Shown piece after piece: positions 1 to 8,264 of a DNA stretch of 21,056 bases. Source of the DNA: Balneolaceae bacterium (GTDB lineage: Bacteria; Bacteroidota; Rhodothermia; Balneolales; Balneolaceae). A program made the position numbers and the translations under genes. Location of the stretch: NCBI GenBank assembly GCA_007123985.1, contig SLGA01000245.1:1-21056 (forward strand), written 5' to 3'. Position 1 is the first letter of the stretch. Each line of letters starts with the position of its first letter. The notes beneath the pieces were generated by a model, which made no database searches, was not told the DNA's origin, and saw only the letters and a program-made list of their open reading frames with translations.

Positions 1-20
1 GGGTTAAAGCCAAAAAAAAA

Positions 21-46
21 GCCCCGATCTTTTTAGAGATCGGGGC
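21..46 (-). terminator. Intrinsic terminator (minus strand), probable attenuator
   Basis: A perfect 10-bp stem (gccccgatct at 21-30 with agatcggggc at 37-46) encloses a 6-nt loop. Read on the minus strand, the stem is followed at once by nine T (A run at 12-20), so it is a canonical rho-independent terminator for leftward transcription. No minus-strand protein gene of normal size lies just upstream of it. What does lie upstream is a 20-codon leader-like ORF, so I read it as an attenuator in front of a gene off the left edge. It could instead end a small RNA. Confidence 0.85.
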
Positions 47-86
47 TGCGAATAAGTCCTTTTGTAGAATTAACTACACAGATATA

Positions 87-149
87 TCACGCGCCCCACG
101 GGCGGCGACGGCGAAGAATAGAAGTAGTATTCTCTGTGTTGTAATTCAT
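87..149 (-). CDS. Candidate leader peptide of an attenuated operon (20 aa)
   Basis: A minus-strand ORF of 20 codons runs from ATG (complement of 147-149) to TGA (complement of 87-89). It ends ILRRRRPWGA, with four consecutive CGN arginine codons followed by Pro-Trp. Its last codons form a GC hairpin (cgccc 104-100 with gggcg 96-92, minus-strand reading). The distal arm ggggc (97-93) is also complementary to gcccc (46-42), the upstream arm of the terminator. This is the 1:2, 2:3, 3:4 logic of classical leader-peptide attenuation: a ribosome stalled on the Arg run would block arm 1 and free arm 2 to pre-empt the terminator. The Shine-Dalgarno is weak. The amino acid sensed is uncertain; arginine supply or nascent-chain stalling fits best, while a single Trp codon makes a trp leader less likely. 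The regulated gene is off the window. Confidence 0.5.
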   Translation of the reverse strand: MNYNTENTTSILRRRRPWGA

Positions 150-337
150 AGCTTAGAAATTCGTTCTATTAAAAATGAATCGCAAGTTTTTTTTCGTCTG
201 TTTCTCAAAAACTATTTAGCACACTAACTTCAGTGCCTATTGTTCTCAAAAAGTGGTACTATGTTTTATGTGCCAATTGTTTCAAAAATGTAAGAAAGAG
301 GAACCAAACGGGCACTTTTTAAATTCTATCTAACATC

Positions 338-1702
338 ATGATCAACAAAAATTTTATTCTCGCCGCAATATTATTTCTGTCAGGAGCAGCATTAGCCCTG
401 CAAGACACAACAACACATGCAGATACCTCTGCTGTTTTGAATTCGGATAGCGGACAAACTACTGTTAGCATTATTCGGGTTGAGGGAACCATTGGGCCAA
501 CAAGCACTCAGTACATTGAAAGAGGGCTCAGAAAATCGATTGAAAATGGGGACGAAGTCTTTATCATTGAACTGGACACTCCCGGCGGCCTTCTCGATTC
601 CACCCAGGATATAGTACAAGCATTGTTAGGCACAGAACACCCAACTGTTGTATATGTATCGCCCCGCGGGGCAAATGCCGGTAGTGCCGGTACATTTATT
701 ACAATGGCTGCACATGTTGCAGCTATGGCACCAGCTACAAATATTGGTGCTGCATCCCCGGTAGCAATGGGTGGTGGTGAAATGGATACAGTAGCACAAA
801 AAAAAATCTTTAATTTTTCAGAAAGCTACATCGAATCGATCGCCGAACAGAGGGAAAGAAATGCAGAATGGGCGAAATCTGCAGTAAGAGATGGGGCATC
901 CATCACCGCAACCGAAGCTCTCGAAATTAATGTAATTGATATTATTGCGGATGATCTGCAGGACCTGCTCAATCAACTCGATGGCATGGAGATTGAAGGT
1001 AAAACACTTCGCACCAGAGATGCGGATACAACCCGGATTCCGCAAACTCTTGCCGAAATATTCTTCAGTTTTATCCTGAGACCTGAAGTTATGCTTATTC
1101 TTACCCTTGTAGCCATTTACGGAATTATCGGTGAAGTGACCAACCCCGGTGGTATTGTGCCCGGTGTAGCAGGTGTAATTGCGCTTATTCTTTTACTCTA
1201 CGGTGTGGCAGCCATGCCAATTAACATTGCAGGATTTATATTGATCGGCCTTGCTATTATATTGTTTGTGGCGGAAGCATTTACGCCGGCATTTGGACTA
1301 TTAATAACAGGAGGAGCCGTGGCTTTCTTTTTAGGTGCATTGATGTTATTTCAGGATCTGCCCGATGAGATGCAGATTTCATTGCTATGGTTAATACCGG
1401 CAACTCTGCTAACCACCGCATTTTTTGCGTGGATAGTTACTTACGGTATCAAATCTCTCTTTAACCCTGCACGAACAGGGCTTGAAGCAACCATTGGAAA
1501 AACAGCAGAGGTTACAGATTCCATTCTCCCGGGACAAACCGGCCGAGTTTTCTTTGATGGCGAATATTGGACAGCCGAAAGCGATACTCCCCTCAATGAG
1601 GGTGATATCAGTGAAATTGTTGAATTTTCCGGACTGCGGGTAAAGGTAAAACCCGCATCAAAACAGGCGCTTGATGAAAACAAACCTGAAAAACCACGAT
1701 AA
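338..1702 (+). CDS. NfeD family membrane-bound serine protease (ClpP class)
   Basis: Membrane-anchored serine protease of the long NfeD type (454 aa), which in characterised relatives cleaves hydrophobic stretches of its partner stomatin. Residues 1-21 form a signal sequence. A ClpP/SppA-like protease domain follows at about 43-215, with DTPGG at 80-84 and the nucleophile Ser116 in GANAGSAGT. Lys155 or Lys156, about 40 residues on, is placed like the general base of the Ser-Lys dyad. Several hydrophobic segments lie at about 235-385, and a soluble OB-fold-like NfeD tail ends the protein. The slipin gene follows after 102 bp, the typical partnership of this family. The start at 338 gives a complete signal peptide; its ribosome binding site is poor. 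The domain order and both active-site regions are complete, so I expect a working enzyme. Confidence 0.92.
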   Translation: MINKNFILAAILFLSGAALALQDTTTHADTSAVLNSDSGQTTVSIIRVEGTIGPTSTQYIERGLRKSIENGDEVFIIELDTPGGLLDSTQDIVQALLGTEHPTVVYVSPRGANAGSAGTFITMAAHVAAMAPATNIGAASPVAMGGGEMDTVAQKKIFNFSESYIESIAEQRERNAEWAKSAVRDGASITATEALEINVIDIIADDLQDLLNQLDGMEIEGKTLRTRDADTTRIPQTLAEIFFSFILRPEVMLILTLVAIYGIIGEVTNPGGIVPGVAGVIALILLLYGVAAMPINIAGFILIGLAIILFVAEAFTPAFGLLITGGAVAFFLGALMLFQDLPDEMQISLLWLIPATLLTTAFFAWIVTYGIKSLFNPARTGLEATIGKTAEVTDSILPGQTGRVFFDGEYWTAESDTPLNEGDISEIVEFSGLRVKVKPASKQALDENKPEKPR

Positions 1703-1792
1703 GTCGGAAATTTTCCACAGCCACGTGCCAAATTATTATATATTCAGGCATTGAAAAAAGAACGTACAACGATACATTTTAATTAAACAAAC

Positions 1793-1796
1793 GGAG
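1793..1796 (+). promoter_or_regulatory. Shine-Dalgarno of the slipin gene
   Basis: GGAG lies 8 nt before the ATG at 1805. It is one of the few clear ribosome binding sites in this window and fixes the slipin start. Confidence 0.6.
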
Positions 1797-1804
1797 CAAA
1801 TTTT

Positions 1805-2596
1805 ATGGACGATCCAGGAGCGATTACCAATATGTTAGTTTGGGTTATTACGATAGTAATATTCCTGTCGGTTTTTCTGCCGCAAATGTTCAAAATTATG
1901 AGGGAATACGAGCGTGGTGTTGTATTTCGTCTCGGTAAATTCCAATCCACCAAAGGGCCCGGACTTATCATTCTGATTCCCTTCATTGATAAGGTAGAGC
2001 GTGTTGATCTTCGTGTACTCACCATTAATGTGGAGCGACAGGAAGTGATTACAAAGGATAACGTAACCGTTCATGTAGATGCCATCACCTTTTTCCGGGT
2101 GGTTGATGCTGAACGTGCAATCATTCAGGTTGAGCGATATATTGCTGCTACCTCAATGCTTGCCCAAACAACACTTCGAAGTGTACTTGGCCAGTTTGAA
2201 CTTGATGAACTTCTTGCAGAACGAGATAAAATCAACAAGCAAATACAAGACATTATTGATCGCCAGACAGATCCATGGGGCATTAAGGTGGTATCTGTTG
2301 AGGTGAAAGATGTGATTCTTCCTGAAACCATGAAGCGCGCTATGGCCCGACAGGCTGAAAGTGAGCGTGACAGACGTGCGAAAATTATTAATGCACAGGG
2401 TGAATTTGAAGCTGCAACCAAGCTTGTGGAAGCCGGTGCAATGATTGAGAAAACACCTACCGCACTCCAGCTCAGATATCTCCAGACTATGGTAGAAATC
2501 AGCAGTGAGAATGCAACCTTCACCTACGTTCCATTCCCAATGGAGTTCCTGGAATCATTCAGGCCTCAGGCGAAAGATAAAAAAGATAAAGAGTAG
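1805..2596 (+). CDS. Slipin / stomatin-like SPFH-domain protein
   Basis: A 263-aa bacterial stomatin homologue. Residues about 9-27 form a single N-terminal membrane segment. An SPFH (band 7) domain follows from about 30 to 190, with the typical EYERGVVFRLGKF entry and PGL..LIPFID loop. A charged, Ala/Glu-rich helical stretch (AMARQAESERDRRAKIINAQ, about 178-197) is the oligomerising coiled-coil region. Slipins assemble membrane-microdomain scaffolds and are the known partners and substrates of NfeD proteases. The NfeD gene lies directly upstream in the same direction, so the two probably form one operon. The C-terminus contains the family's conserved FTYVPFPME-type stretch before a Lys-rich end. 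It closes with TAG, followed by a terminator about 20 bp on. Confidence 0.93.
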   Translation: MDDPGAITNMLVWVITIVIFLSVFLPQMFKIMREYERGVVFRLGKFQSTKGPGLIILIPFIDKVERVDLRVLTINVERQEVITKDNVTVHVDAITFFRVVDAERAIIQVERYIAATSMLAQTTLRSVLGQFELDELLAERDKINKQIQDIIDRQTDPWGIKVVSVEVKDVILPETMKRAMARQAESERDRRAKIINAQGEFEAATKLVEAGAMIEKTPTALQLRYLQTMVEISSENATFTYVPFPMEFLESFRPQAKDKKDKE

Positions 2597-2614
2597 TTTT
2601 TATATGGCTCAGCT

Positions 2615-2649
2615 AAAAAACCCGGTTCAATTGTTGGATCGGGTTTTTT
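2615..2649 (+). terminator. Intrinsic terminator after the NfeD-slipin pair
   Basis: Outer stem aaaaaacccg (2615-2624) with cgggtttttt (2640-2649), plus an inner helix ttcaa/ttgga around a short loop, followed by a T-rich stretch. It separates the NfeD-slipin unit from the asparaginase gene. The A tract on the 5' side means it may also work leftward. Confidence 0.8.
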
Positions 2650-2699
2650 ATTTTGTGCCATAATTCATTCAGTTTCAAACCAAAACAATTCCAGCTATT

Positions 2700-3698
2700 A
2701 TGAAATTTGCCGCATATATCCTTCTCATCTCCTCAATTCTGTTAATAGCCTGTAATCAGCCTCAAAACAATAAAGCTGAATGGGCACTTGCTCTGCACGG
2801 TGGTGCCGGAACCATTTCAAAAGACATTCCCGATACGCTGAAACAGCAGTATTATGATGGGCTTCGTCAGGCACTTCGGGCCGGTGAAATTATACTTCGG
2901 GAGGGTGGATCGGCATTAGATGCTGTGGAGTATGTGGTTCGAAACCTTGAAGACAACCCGCTTTTTAATGCCGGGAAAGGATCGGTATTTACAGCTGAAG
3001 GCAAGCACGAGCTGGATGCCGCCATTATGGATGGAAGCACACTTGCAGCCGGTGCCCTCACCGGCCTTACAACCGTAAAAAATCCGGTTACCCTTGCACG
3101 AATGGTTATGGAAGACTCTCCCCACATTTTCTTCTCTGGTGTTGGAGCAGAAGAGTTTGCCAATCAAACCGATGTGGAACGGGTTGAAAACGAATACTTC
3201 TTTACCGAAACACGCTATCAGCAGTGGCAGCGTGCCCAAACGGATAATGCGCAAAATTTTCCAAAGGCAGAATGGACCGAAGGAGACTATTATGGAACCG
3301 TTGGTGCCGTAGCACTTGATAAAAACGGAAACCTTGCAGCAGCCACTTCAACCGGTGGCATGACCAATAAACAGTTTGGCCGGGTGGGTGATGTACCCAT
3401 CATCGGCTCCGGTACGTTTGCCAATCATGTAGCTGCAATTTCTGCAACAGGATGGGGAGAGCAGATTATGCGAAATGTATCTGCAACAACCATCGCCAAC
3501 TACATGGAATTTACAGGCTCTTCACTTGAACAGGCCCTTGATTTTGTGCTCACCGAACGGCTAAATCCCGGAGATGCCGGTTTTGTAGCTGTAGATGCTG
3601 ATGGAAATATCTCCATGAAAATGAATACCGAGGGAATGTATCGAGGCTCTGTTGATTCAAGAGGAAACAGAGTGGTTATGATTTGGGAAGATGAATAG
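2700..3698 (+). CDS. Isoaspartyl peptidase / L-asparaginase, Ntn-hydrolase type, predicted lipoprotein
   Basis: A 332-aa plant-type (type 2 Ntn) asparaginase/isoaspartyl dipeptidase. It hydrolyses beta-aspartyl dipeptides and L-asparagine after autocleavage into two subunits. The family signature HGGAG lies at residues 33-37, and the nucleophile is Thr200 in GDYYGTVGAVALD, where autoproteolysis exposes its amino group. GNLAAATSTGG (210-220) and GDVPIIGSGTFA are the expected substrate-pocket segments. Residues 1-17 are a signal peptide with lipobox LIAC (Cys18), so the enzyme is predicted to be lipidated and exported, unlike the cytosolic E. coli IaaA. All key residues are present. A terminator lies upstream, and the potassium channel follows 37 bp after the TAG stop. 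Confidence 0.93.
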   Translation: MKFAAYILLISSILLIACNQPQNNKAEWALALHGGAGTISKDIPDTLKQQYYDGLRQALRAGEIILREGGSALDAVEYVVRNLEDNPLFNAGKGSVFTAEGKHELDAAIMDGSTLAAGALTGLTTVKNPVTLARMVMEDSPHIFFSGVGAEEFANQTDVERVENEYFFTETRYQQWQRAQTDNAQNFPKAEWTEGDYYGTVGAVALDKNGNLAAATSTGGMTNKQFGRVGDVPIIGSGTFANHVAAISATGWGEQIMRNVSATTIANYMEFTGSSLEQALDFVLTERLNPGDAGFVAVDADGNISMKMNTEGMYRGSVDSRGNRVVMIWEDE

Positions 3699-3735
3699 AG
3701 TGTTTTCTCTTTAAAAAACCAGGTGTTTAACAGCT

Positions 3736-4449
3736 ATGGCATTCAGACAATTTGTCAAAGATTTAGTTGAGAACGAAGAGCAAGGCAAAGGCCGAATCTT
3801 CAATCTCTCCATCAAAGTGCTGATTATCCTGTCGATGATCAGTATTTCTCTGGAAACACTGCCCGATATGAGGCCGGAGTTCATCAGAAGACTCTACCTT
3901 TTTGAGGTATTCAGTGTTATTATTTTTTCGATTGAATACATTGCCCGAATTTATGCCGCAGATAAGAAACTAAAATTCATATTCAGTTTTTATGGACTCA
4001 TTGATCTGCTTGCCATTCTGCCTTTTTATCTGACCCTCGGATTTGATCTGCGCTCCCTTCGCGCATTCCGCCTGCTGCGCTTGGTTCGTATTCTAAAATT
4101 TACCCGTTACAATGCCGCATTTAACCGAATGGGAGAAGCTTTCAGATCCATTCAATCTGAACTGAGCATTTTCTTTATCATTATACTATTCGTACTCTAC
4201 CTCTCAGCTCTGGGTATTTACTATTTCGAAAATCCGGTTCAACCCGATCAATTTAAGTCTGTTTTCCACAGCCTTTGGTGGGCAGTGGCCACACTTACCA
4301 CCGTTGGTTATGGCGATGTGTACCCTGTTACGGTTGGTGGTAGAATATTTACCTTTGTGATGCTGATGGTTGGCCTGGGGCTTATTTCCGTGCCTACCGG
4401 GCTCATTGCATCGGCCATGACAAAACTTGTATCAAAAGAAGAGGAATAA
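3736..4449 (+). CDS. Voltage-gated-type potassium channel (6 TM)
   Basis: A 237-aa channel subunit with Kv/KvAP-type architecture: four voltage-sensor helices (about residues 22-122), then the S5-pore-S6 unit (about 143-230). S4 carries five arginines at three-residue spacing (Arg106, 109, 112, 115, 118). The selectivity filter is TTVGYGD (188-194), which gives potassium selectivity. There is no cytoplasmic RCK/TrkA domain; the protein ends shortly after S6. Such a protein forms inner-membrane tetramers. The stop TAA directly touches the ATG of the next gene, and GAGGAA at the end of this gene supplies that gene's ribosome binding site, so the two are translationally coupled. The ligand, if any, is unknown. 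Confidence 0.93.
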   Translation: MAFRQFVKDLVENEEQGKGRIFNLSIKVLIILSMISISLETLPDMRPEFIRRLYLFEVFSVIIFSIEYIARIYAADKKLKFIFSFYGLIDLLAILPFYLTLGFDLRSLRAFRLLRLVRILKFTRYNAAFNRMGEAFRSIQSELSIFFIIILFVLYLSALGIYYFENPVQPDQFKSVFHSLWWAVATLTTVGYGDVYPVTVGGRIFTFVMLMVGLGLISVPTGLIASAMTKLVSKEEE

Positions 4450-5982
4450 ATGCAATCTATCGATAAAATTACGCTTGAGAGAATAAAAACAGCAGACCAT
4501 CAAGAGGTACGGGAGCTGATGAAAAAATGCTATCCCAAAATTCAGGATCCCTCTTGGAGTAAAAAAGAGCTCAAAAAGCTCACAACCATTTTTCCTGATG
4601 GCCAGGTTGTTATTAAAGTGGATGGAAAAATTGTAGCCTGCGCGTTATCCATCATCATACCATACAAGCTGTTTGATGATAAGCACAAATACCTCGATAT
4701 AACCGGAAACGACACCTTCAATACACATACCATAGATGGAGATACACTTTACGGGCTCGACCTGATGGTACATCCGGATTATAGGGGGTTGCGCCTGGGA
4801 CGCCGGCTGTACGATTACCGAAAAGAGCTATGCGAAGAGCTGAACCTTAAAAGTATTGTGTTTGGCGGGCGCCTGCCGAATTTCCACAAGTTTGATGACA
4901 TCTCGGCAAAAGAGTATATCGATAAAGTAAAACGAAAGGAGATTCACGATCCTGTTCTTAATTTTCAGCTCTCTAATGATTTTTTTGTTAAACGGGTTGT
5001 AAAGAATTATCTGCCGGAAGATGAAGCATCCGAATCGTACGCGGCGCTTCTGGAGTGGGCCAACATCTATTACGCCAAACCAACCAAAGTTTACAAGCCA
5101 GAAAAATCTGTGGTTCGCCTGGGGCTGGTACAATGGGGAATGCGTCCCTACAAAGATTTTAACGATCTGACTGAACAGATCGAATACTTTGTGGATGCCG
5201 TTTCGGGTTACAGAGCCGATTTTGCGCTTTTTCCCGAATACATCAATGCCCCGCTGATGGCGGAATTCAATCACTTATCCGAACCCGAAGCCATTAGAAA
5301 GCTTGCAGGGTACACAGACCGGATGCGGGATGTTTTTGCCGAGTTTGCCATCACATACAATACCAACATCATAACAGGCAGCATGCCGGAGTTTATAGAC
5401 GATACACTGCTGAATGTGGGTTATCTCTGCAAACGTAACGGCGAAATTGAACGATATGAAAAAATCCATGCCACCCCCGATGAAGTAAAAGTATGGGGAA
5501 TGAATGGTGGTACCCAAATCAAAACCTTTGATACCGATGCCGGAAAAATCGGGATACTAATCTGTTATGATGTTGAATTTCCCGAGCTCAGCCGTCTGCT
5601 GGCACTTGAAGGGATGGATATTCTCTTCGTGCCGTTTCTCACCGACACCCAAAACGGATACTCCCGCGTTCGCAATTGCGCCATGGCACGAGCCATTGAA
5701 AATGAGTGTTATGTTGCCGTGGCCGGAAGTGTGGGTAACCTCCCGAAAGTGCATAATATGGATATCTCCTTTGCGCAGTCGGTTGTGTTTACACCATGCG
5801 ATTTTTCCTTCCCTACAAACGGCATAAAAGCCGAGGCTACACCCAACACAGAGATGATATTAATTGTGGATGTTGATCTTGATCTGCTAAAAGAACTGCA
5901 TGAACAGGGCAGTGTGCGCACAATGAAAGACCGCCGCACCGATCTCTACGATCTGAAATTAAAAAAGAGTTCATCTAAATAA
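4450..5982 (+). CDS. Bifunctional GNAT acetyltransferase - carbon-nitrogen hydrolase fusion
   Basis: A 510-aa two-domain enzyme. Residues about 8-150 form a GNAT fold with the acyl-CoA pyrophosphate loop HPDYRGLRLGRRL (108-120). Residues about 221-500 form a nitrilase-superfamily amidase with the full Glu-Lys-Cys triad: Glu263 in FPEY, Lys338 in YEKIH, Cys372 in ILICYDVEFPE. This fusion is known in Bacteroidota and Bacilli (YhcX-like proteins), but its substrate is not established; acylation and deacylation of an amine or amide metabolite is an inference. The start codon abuts the stop of the channel gene and uses a GAGG 5 nt upstream. No signal peptide is seen, so it is cytosolic. A promoter-like sequence for the next gene lies downstream. 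Confidence 0.92.
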   Translation: MQSIDKITLERIKTADHQEVRELMKKCYPKIQDPSWSKKELKKLTTIFPDGQVVIKVDGKIVACALSIIIPYKLFDDKHKYLDITGNDTFNTHTIDGDTLYGLDLMVHPDYRGLRLGRRLYDYRKELCEELNLKSIVFGGRLPNFHKFDDISAKEYIDKVKRKEIHDPVLNFQLSNDFFVKRVVKNYLPEDEASESYAALLEWANIYYAKPTKVYKPEKSVVRLGLVQWGMRPYKDFNDLTEQIEYFVDAVSGYRADFALFPEYINAPLMAEFNHLSEPEAIRKLAGYTDRMRDVFAEFAITYNTNIITGSMPEFIDDTLLNVGYLCKRNGEIERYEKIHATPDEVKVWGMNGGTQIKTFDTDAGKIGILICYDVEFPELSRLLALEGMDILFVPFLTDTQNGYSRVRNCAMARAIENECYVAVAGSVGNLPKVHNMDISFAQSVVFTPCDFSFPTNGIKAEATPNTEMILIVDVDLDLLKELHEQGSVRTMKDRRTDLYDLKLKKSSSK

Positions 5983-5997
5983 CCGGAGAGCTTTTTC

Positions 5998-6026
5998 TTT
6001 GAATTTGGTAACAATTACTTAATTTG
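5998..6026 (+). promoter_or_regulatory. Possible Bacteroidota-type promoter for the Na/Pi transporter gene
   Basis: TTTG (5998-6001), an 18-bp spacer, then TAATTTG (6020-6026), close to the -33 TTTG / -7 TAnnTTTG consensus. It lies about 75 bp before the ATG at 6099. This is sequence resemblance only. Confidence 0.3.
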
Positions 6027-6098
6027 TATATCAAGCATATAAATGGGGATATTTAGATTCTGTACGATTACTGATTTGATTTGAGGTAAAATCTGTAG

Positions 6099-7835
6099 AT
6101 GACATATACATTTTTCGATTTCTTACAACTGGTTGGGGCGCTTGGGATTTTCATTTTCGGGATGAAAATATTCAGTGATGGATTGCAGAAAGTTGCCGGA
6201 TCAAAACTCCGTTCTATATTAAAAGGAATGACCACCAATCGCTTTCGTGGTATTCTCACTGGAATTGGCGCAACAACTATTACGTAGTCTTCAACTACCA
6301 CTACGGAAATGGTGGTTAGTTTTGTAAATGCCGGCCTCATTACCTTTATCGAATCAACCGGGGTAATTATGGGTGCCAACATTGGCACAACCGTTACTGC
6401 CTGGATGGTATCAATTTTCGGCTTCCAGATGAGAATTACACCGGTGGCCATCAGTATGATTGGGCTGTTCTTCCCGTTTCTTTTCTTTGGCCGGGAAAAA
6501 TTGCGCAATCTTGCCGAAGCAATGATCGGTTTTGGTATACTTTTTATAGGCCTTGAATTTATAAAAGATGCCGTGCCCAATATTCAGGAAAATCAAGAGA
6601 TGTTTGCCTTTCTGGATTCTTTCACCGGTTTTGGATTTGCATCTATCCTGCTCTTTGTATTAGTAGGAACCGTTCTTACACTGTTAACACAATCCTCTTC
6701 TGCAGCTACCGCAATAACACTTGTAATGCTTTTTGAGGGGTGGATCAGCTTCCCCATTGCTGCTGCTATGATACTTGGTGAAAATATTGGTACTACCGTA
6801 ACCGCGAATATTGCCGCTCTTATTGGAAATGTGCACGCCAAACGTGCTGCCAGATTTCACCTTATTTTCAATGTGATTGGTGTTACCTGGATGCTCTTCT
6901 TGATAAACCCGTTTTTGATTGGTATAGATAACATCATGCAATATTTCGTGCCGGGTGTTGGATCCATGTTCGATGCAACAGAAGAGGCAAGAGCTGCGGC
7001 AACTCTGGGTATATCCCTGTTTCACACCACATTTAATGTATTGAATGTACTGTTGTTATTCGCATTCGTACCTGCAATAATCCGCTTTGTTGAGCGCATT
7101 CAAAAAGACAAAGACAAAGCAGATATGGCGTTCCGTCTTCAATATATTTCAGGCGGTCTTATGTCTTCGGCCGAACTTTCGATTGCACAGGCTCACAAAG
7201 AGATTGAGCTCTTCGGTAAACTCATAGAAAAAATGCACTACAGCTTTTCCGGTCTGTTTTTTAAGAAGCAGAAAAAGCAGGAGAAGTTTCTGAAGAAGAT
7301 AGAAAAAAGAGAACAAATCACGGATAATATCGAACTTGAGATATCTGAATACCTTACTCAGATATCATCATCAACACTTTCTAAAGAAGCCACTCGTAAA
7401 ATTCGCTCCATGCACAGCATTATCAATGATCTTGAACGAGTTGGTGATCTTTATTATCAGATGTCTAAAACATTTGAAGATATGATGGATCTTGAAGTTG
7501 CCCTTCCAAAAGAAGCTGTTATTGAAGTAAGCGAATATCTTGATGTGATACTCAAAGCGATCAAGCTCATGAGGGAAAATATGCGTGAAAATAATGGTGC
7601 TGTTAATCTTGATAAAGCCATTGAACTTGAAAATGAGATCAACGCCACTCGCGATAAAATGAAAGAGGCCCATTATCATCGGCTTGAGCAAGGAATTTAC
7701 ACATCACAAGCAGGCGTAATCTTTTTAGACTACATCACTCGCCTCGAAAAAATTGGTGATCACATCTTTAATGTGCAGGAAGCACTGGCCGGAAGAAAAC
7801 TAAAAACGCATTCCGAAATGCTTGTAGGCAGGTAA
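6099..7835 (+). pseudogene. Na/Pi cotransporter (PNaS/NptA-like) with in-frame amber stop
   Basis: The frame from ATG 6099 to TAA 7835 (579 codons with the amber) encodes a Na+-dependent phosphate transporter. It has two inverted membrane repeats, and a PhoU-like helical domain forms roughly the last 200 residues. Codon 63 is TAG (6285-6287), precisely where the first repeat should have the Gln of its QSSxATT motif. The next residues read SSTTTEMVV instead of the family's SSSATTVMVV, so one residue is also missing and a Glu sits in a membrane motif. The second repeat is intact (TLLTQSSSAATA), as is the rest of the frame. Translation could restart at ATG 6309, but that product lacks the first helices and this motif. 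Likely a recent nonsense allele or a base-call error. Upstream gene ends 116 bp before; the MarR gene converges 11 bp after. Confidence 0.7.
6285..6287 (+). other. Premature TAG codon in the Na/Pi transporter
   Basis: Frame is kept on both sides of this codon, and homology resumes immediately after it. One C-to-T change from CAG (Gln) would create it. TAG is used as the normal stop of the slipin, asparaginase and CHAT genes here, which argues against recoding. Confidence 0.85.
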
Positions 7836-7846
7836 AAAATGAGTTT

Positions 7847-8251
7847 TCAATCCTTTTTCTGAGCCAGTACGTTCAAGCCGTGCTGCAACAGCTGCTCTGT
7901 AGTGTGAACAAACTTTTCTCCAAGCTTCGCTTCAAGATCTTCAACTGCTTTATTATATGTTATGGTTAGCTCGGCAGCAAGCTTTTCAGCTTTGGGCGTG
8001 AGCTGAAGCAGAGCAATACGGCCATTTTTACTTTTCTCAAGCAAATCCATTTTTACCAATTTTTGAACAAATCTTGTAATCGTAGAAGGGGCAAGGTTCA
8101 TATTCTCTGCCAAGGCCTTTTGGGTGACTTCTCCTTCTTTATGGACCAGAATTATCAGCTCTATGTAAGATGTGGCAAGATTAAAGTGCTTAAAATAAGC
8201 ATCAAAATGTGCAGAAATTTCGCGACTGAATGAATTGGTTATTGCATGCAT
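7847..8251 (-). CDS. MarR family winged-helix transcriptional regulator
   Basis: A 134-aa MarR-type repressor or activator. The N- and C-terminal helices (about 1-30 and 105-134) form the dimer interface. The winged helix spans about 35-100: TQKALAENMNLAPSTITRFV is the helix-turn-helix, with the recognition helix around PSTITRFVQKL, and KSKNGRIALLQLTPKAEKL is the wing. Members sense phenolics, oxidants or other small molecules; the ligand cannot be told from sequence. It is transcribed convergently with the Na/Pi transporter (11-bp gap) and divergently from scpA. A perfect 14-bp palindrome 13 bp upstream of its start codon suggests autoregulation. No obvious efflux or oxidoreductase target gene lies beside it. 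Confidence 0.88.
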   Translation of the reverse strand: MHAITNSFSREISAHFDAYFKHFNLATSYIELIILVHKEGEVTQKALAENMNLAPSTITRFVQKLVKMDLLEKSKNGRIALLQLTPKAEKLAAELTITYNKAVEDLEAKLGEKFVHTTEQLLQHGLNVLAQKKD

Positions 8252-8264
8252 ATTGATCTGTTTA

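Noticed and set aside
797..810. Long A run in the NfeD gene as a programmed frameshift site
   Set aside because: The frame stays open and family-like on both sides, so no shift is needed.
4828..5274. 148-codon antisense frame within the GNAT-nitrilase gene
   Set aside because: Overlaps the linker and amidase start of a well supported gene; no recognisable domain.
6285..6287. Reading the TAG as recoded glutamine or pyrrolysine
   Set aside because: TAG ends the slipin, asparaginase and CHAT genes in this window, and the following residues are also damaged, which recoding does not explain.
6068..6580. 170-codon antisense frame opposite the broken transporter start
   Set aside because: It is open on the minus strand but composed of low-complexity Pro/Ile/Val text mirrored from membrane codons; no start signal or family.
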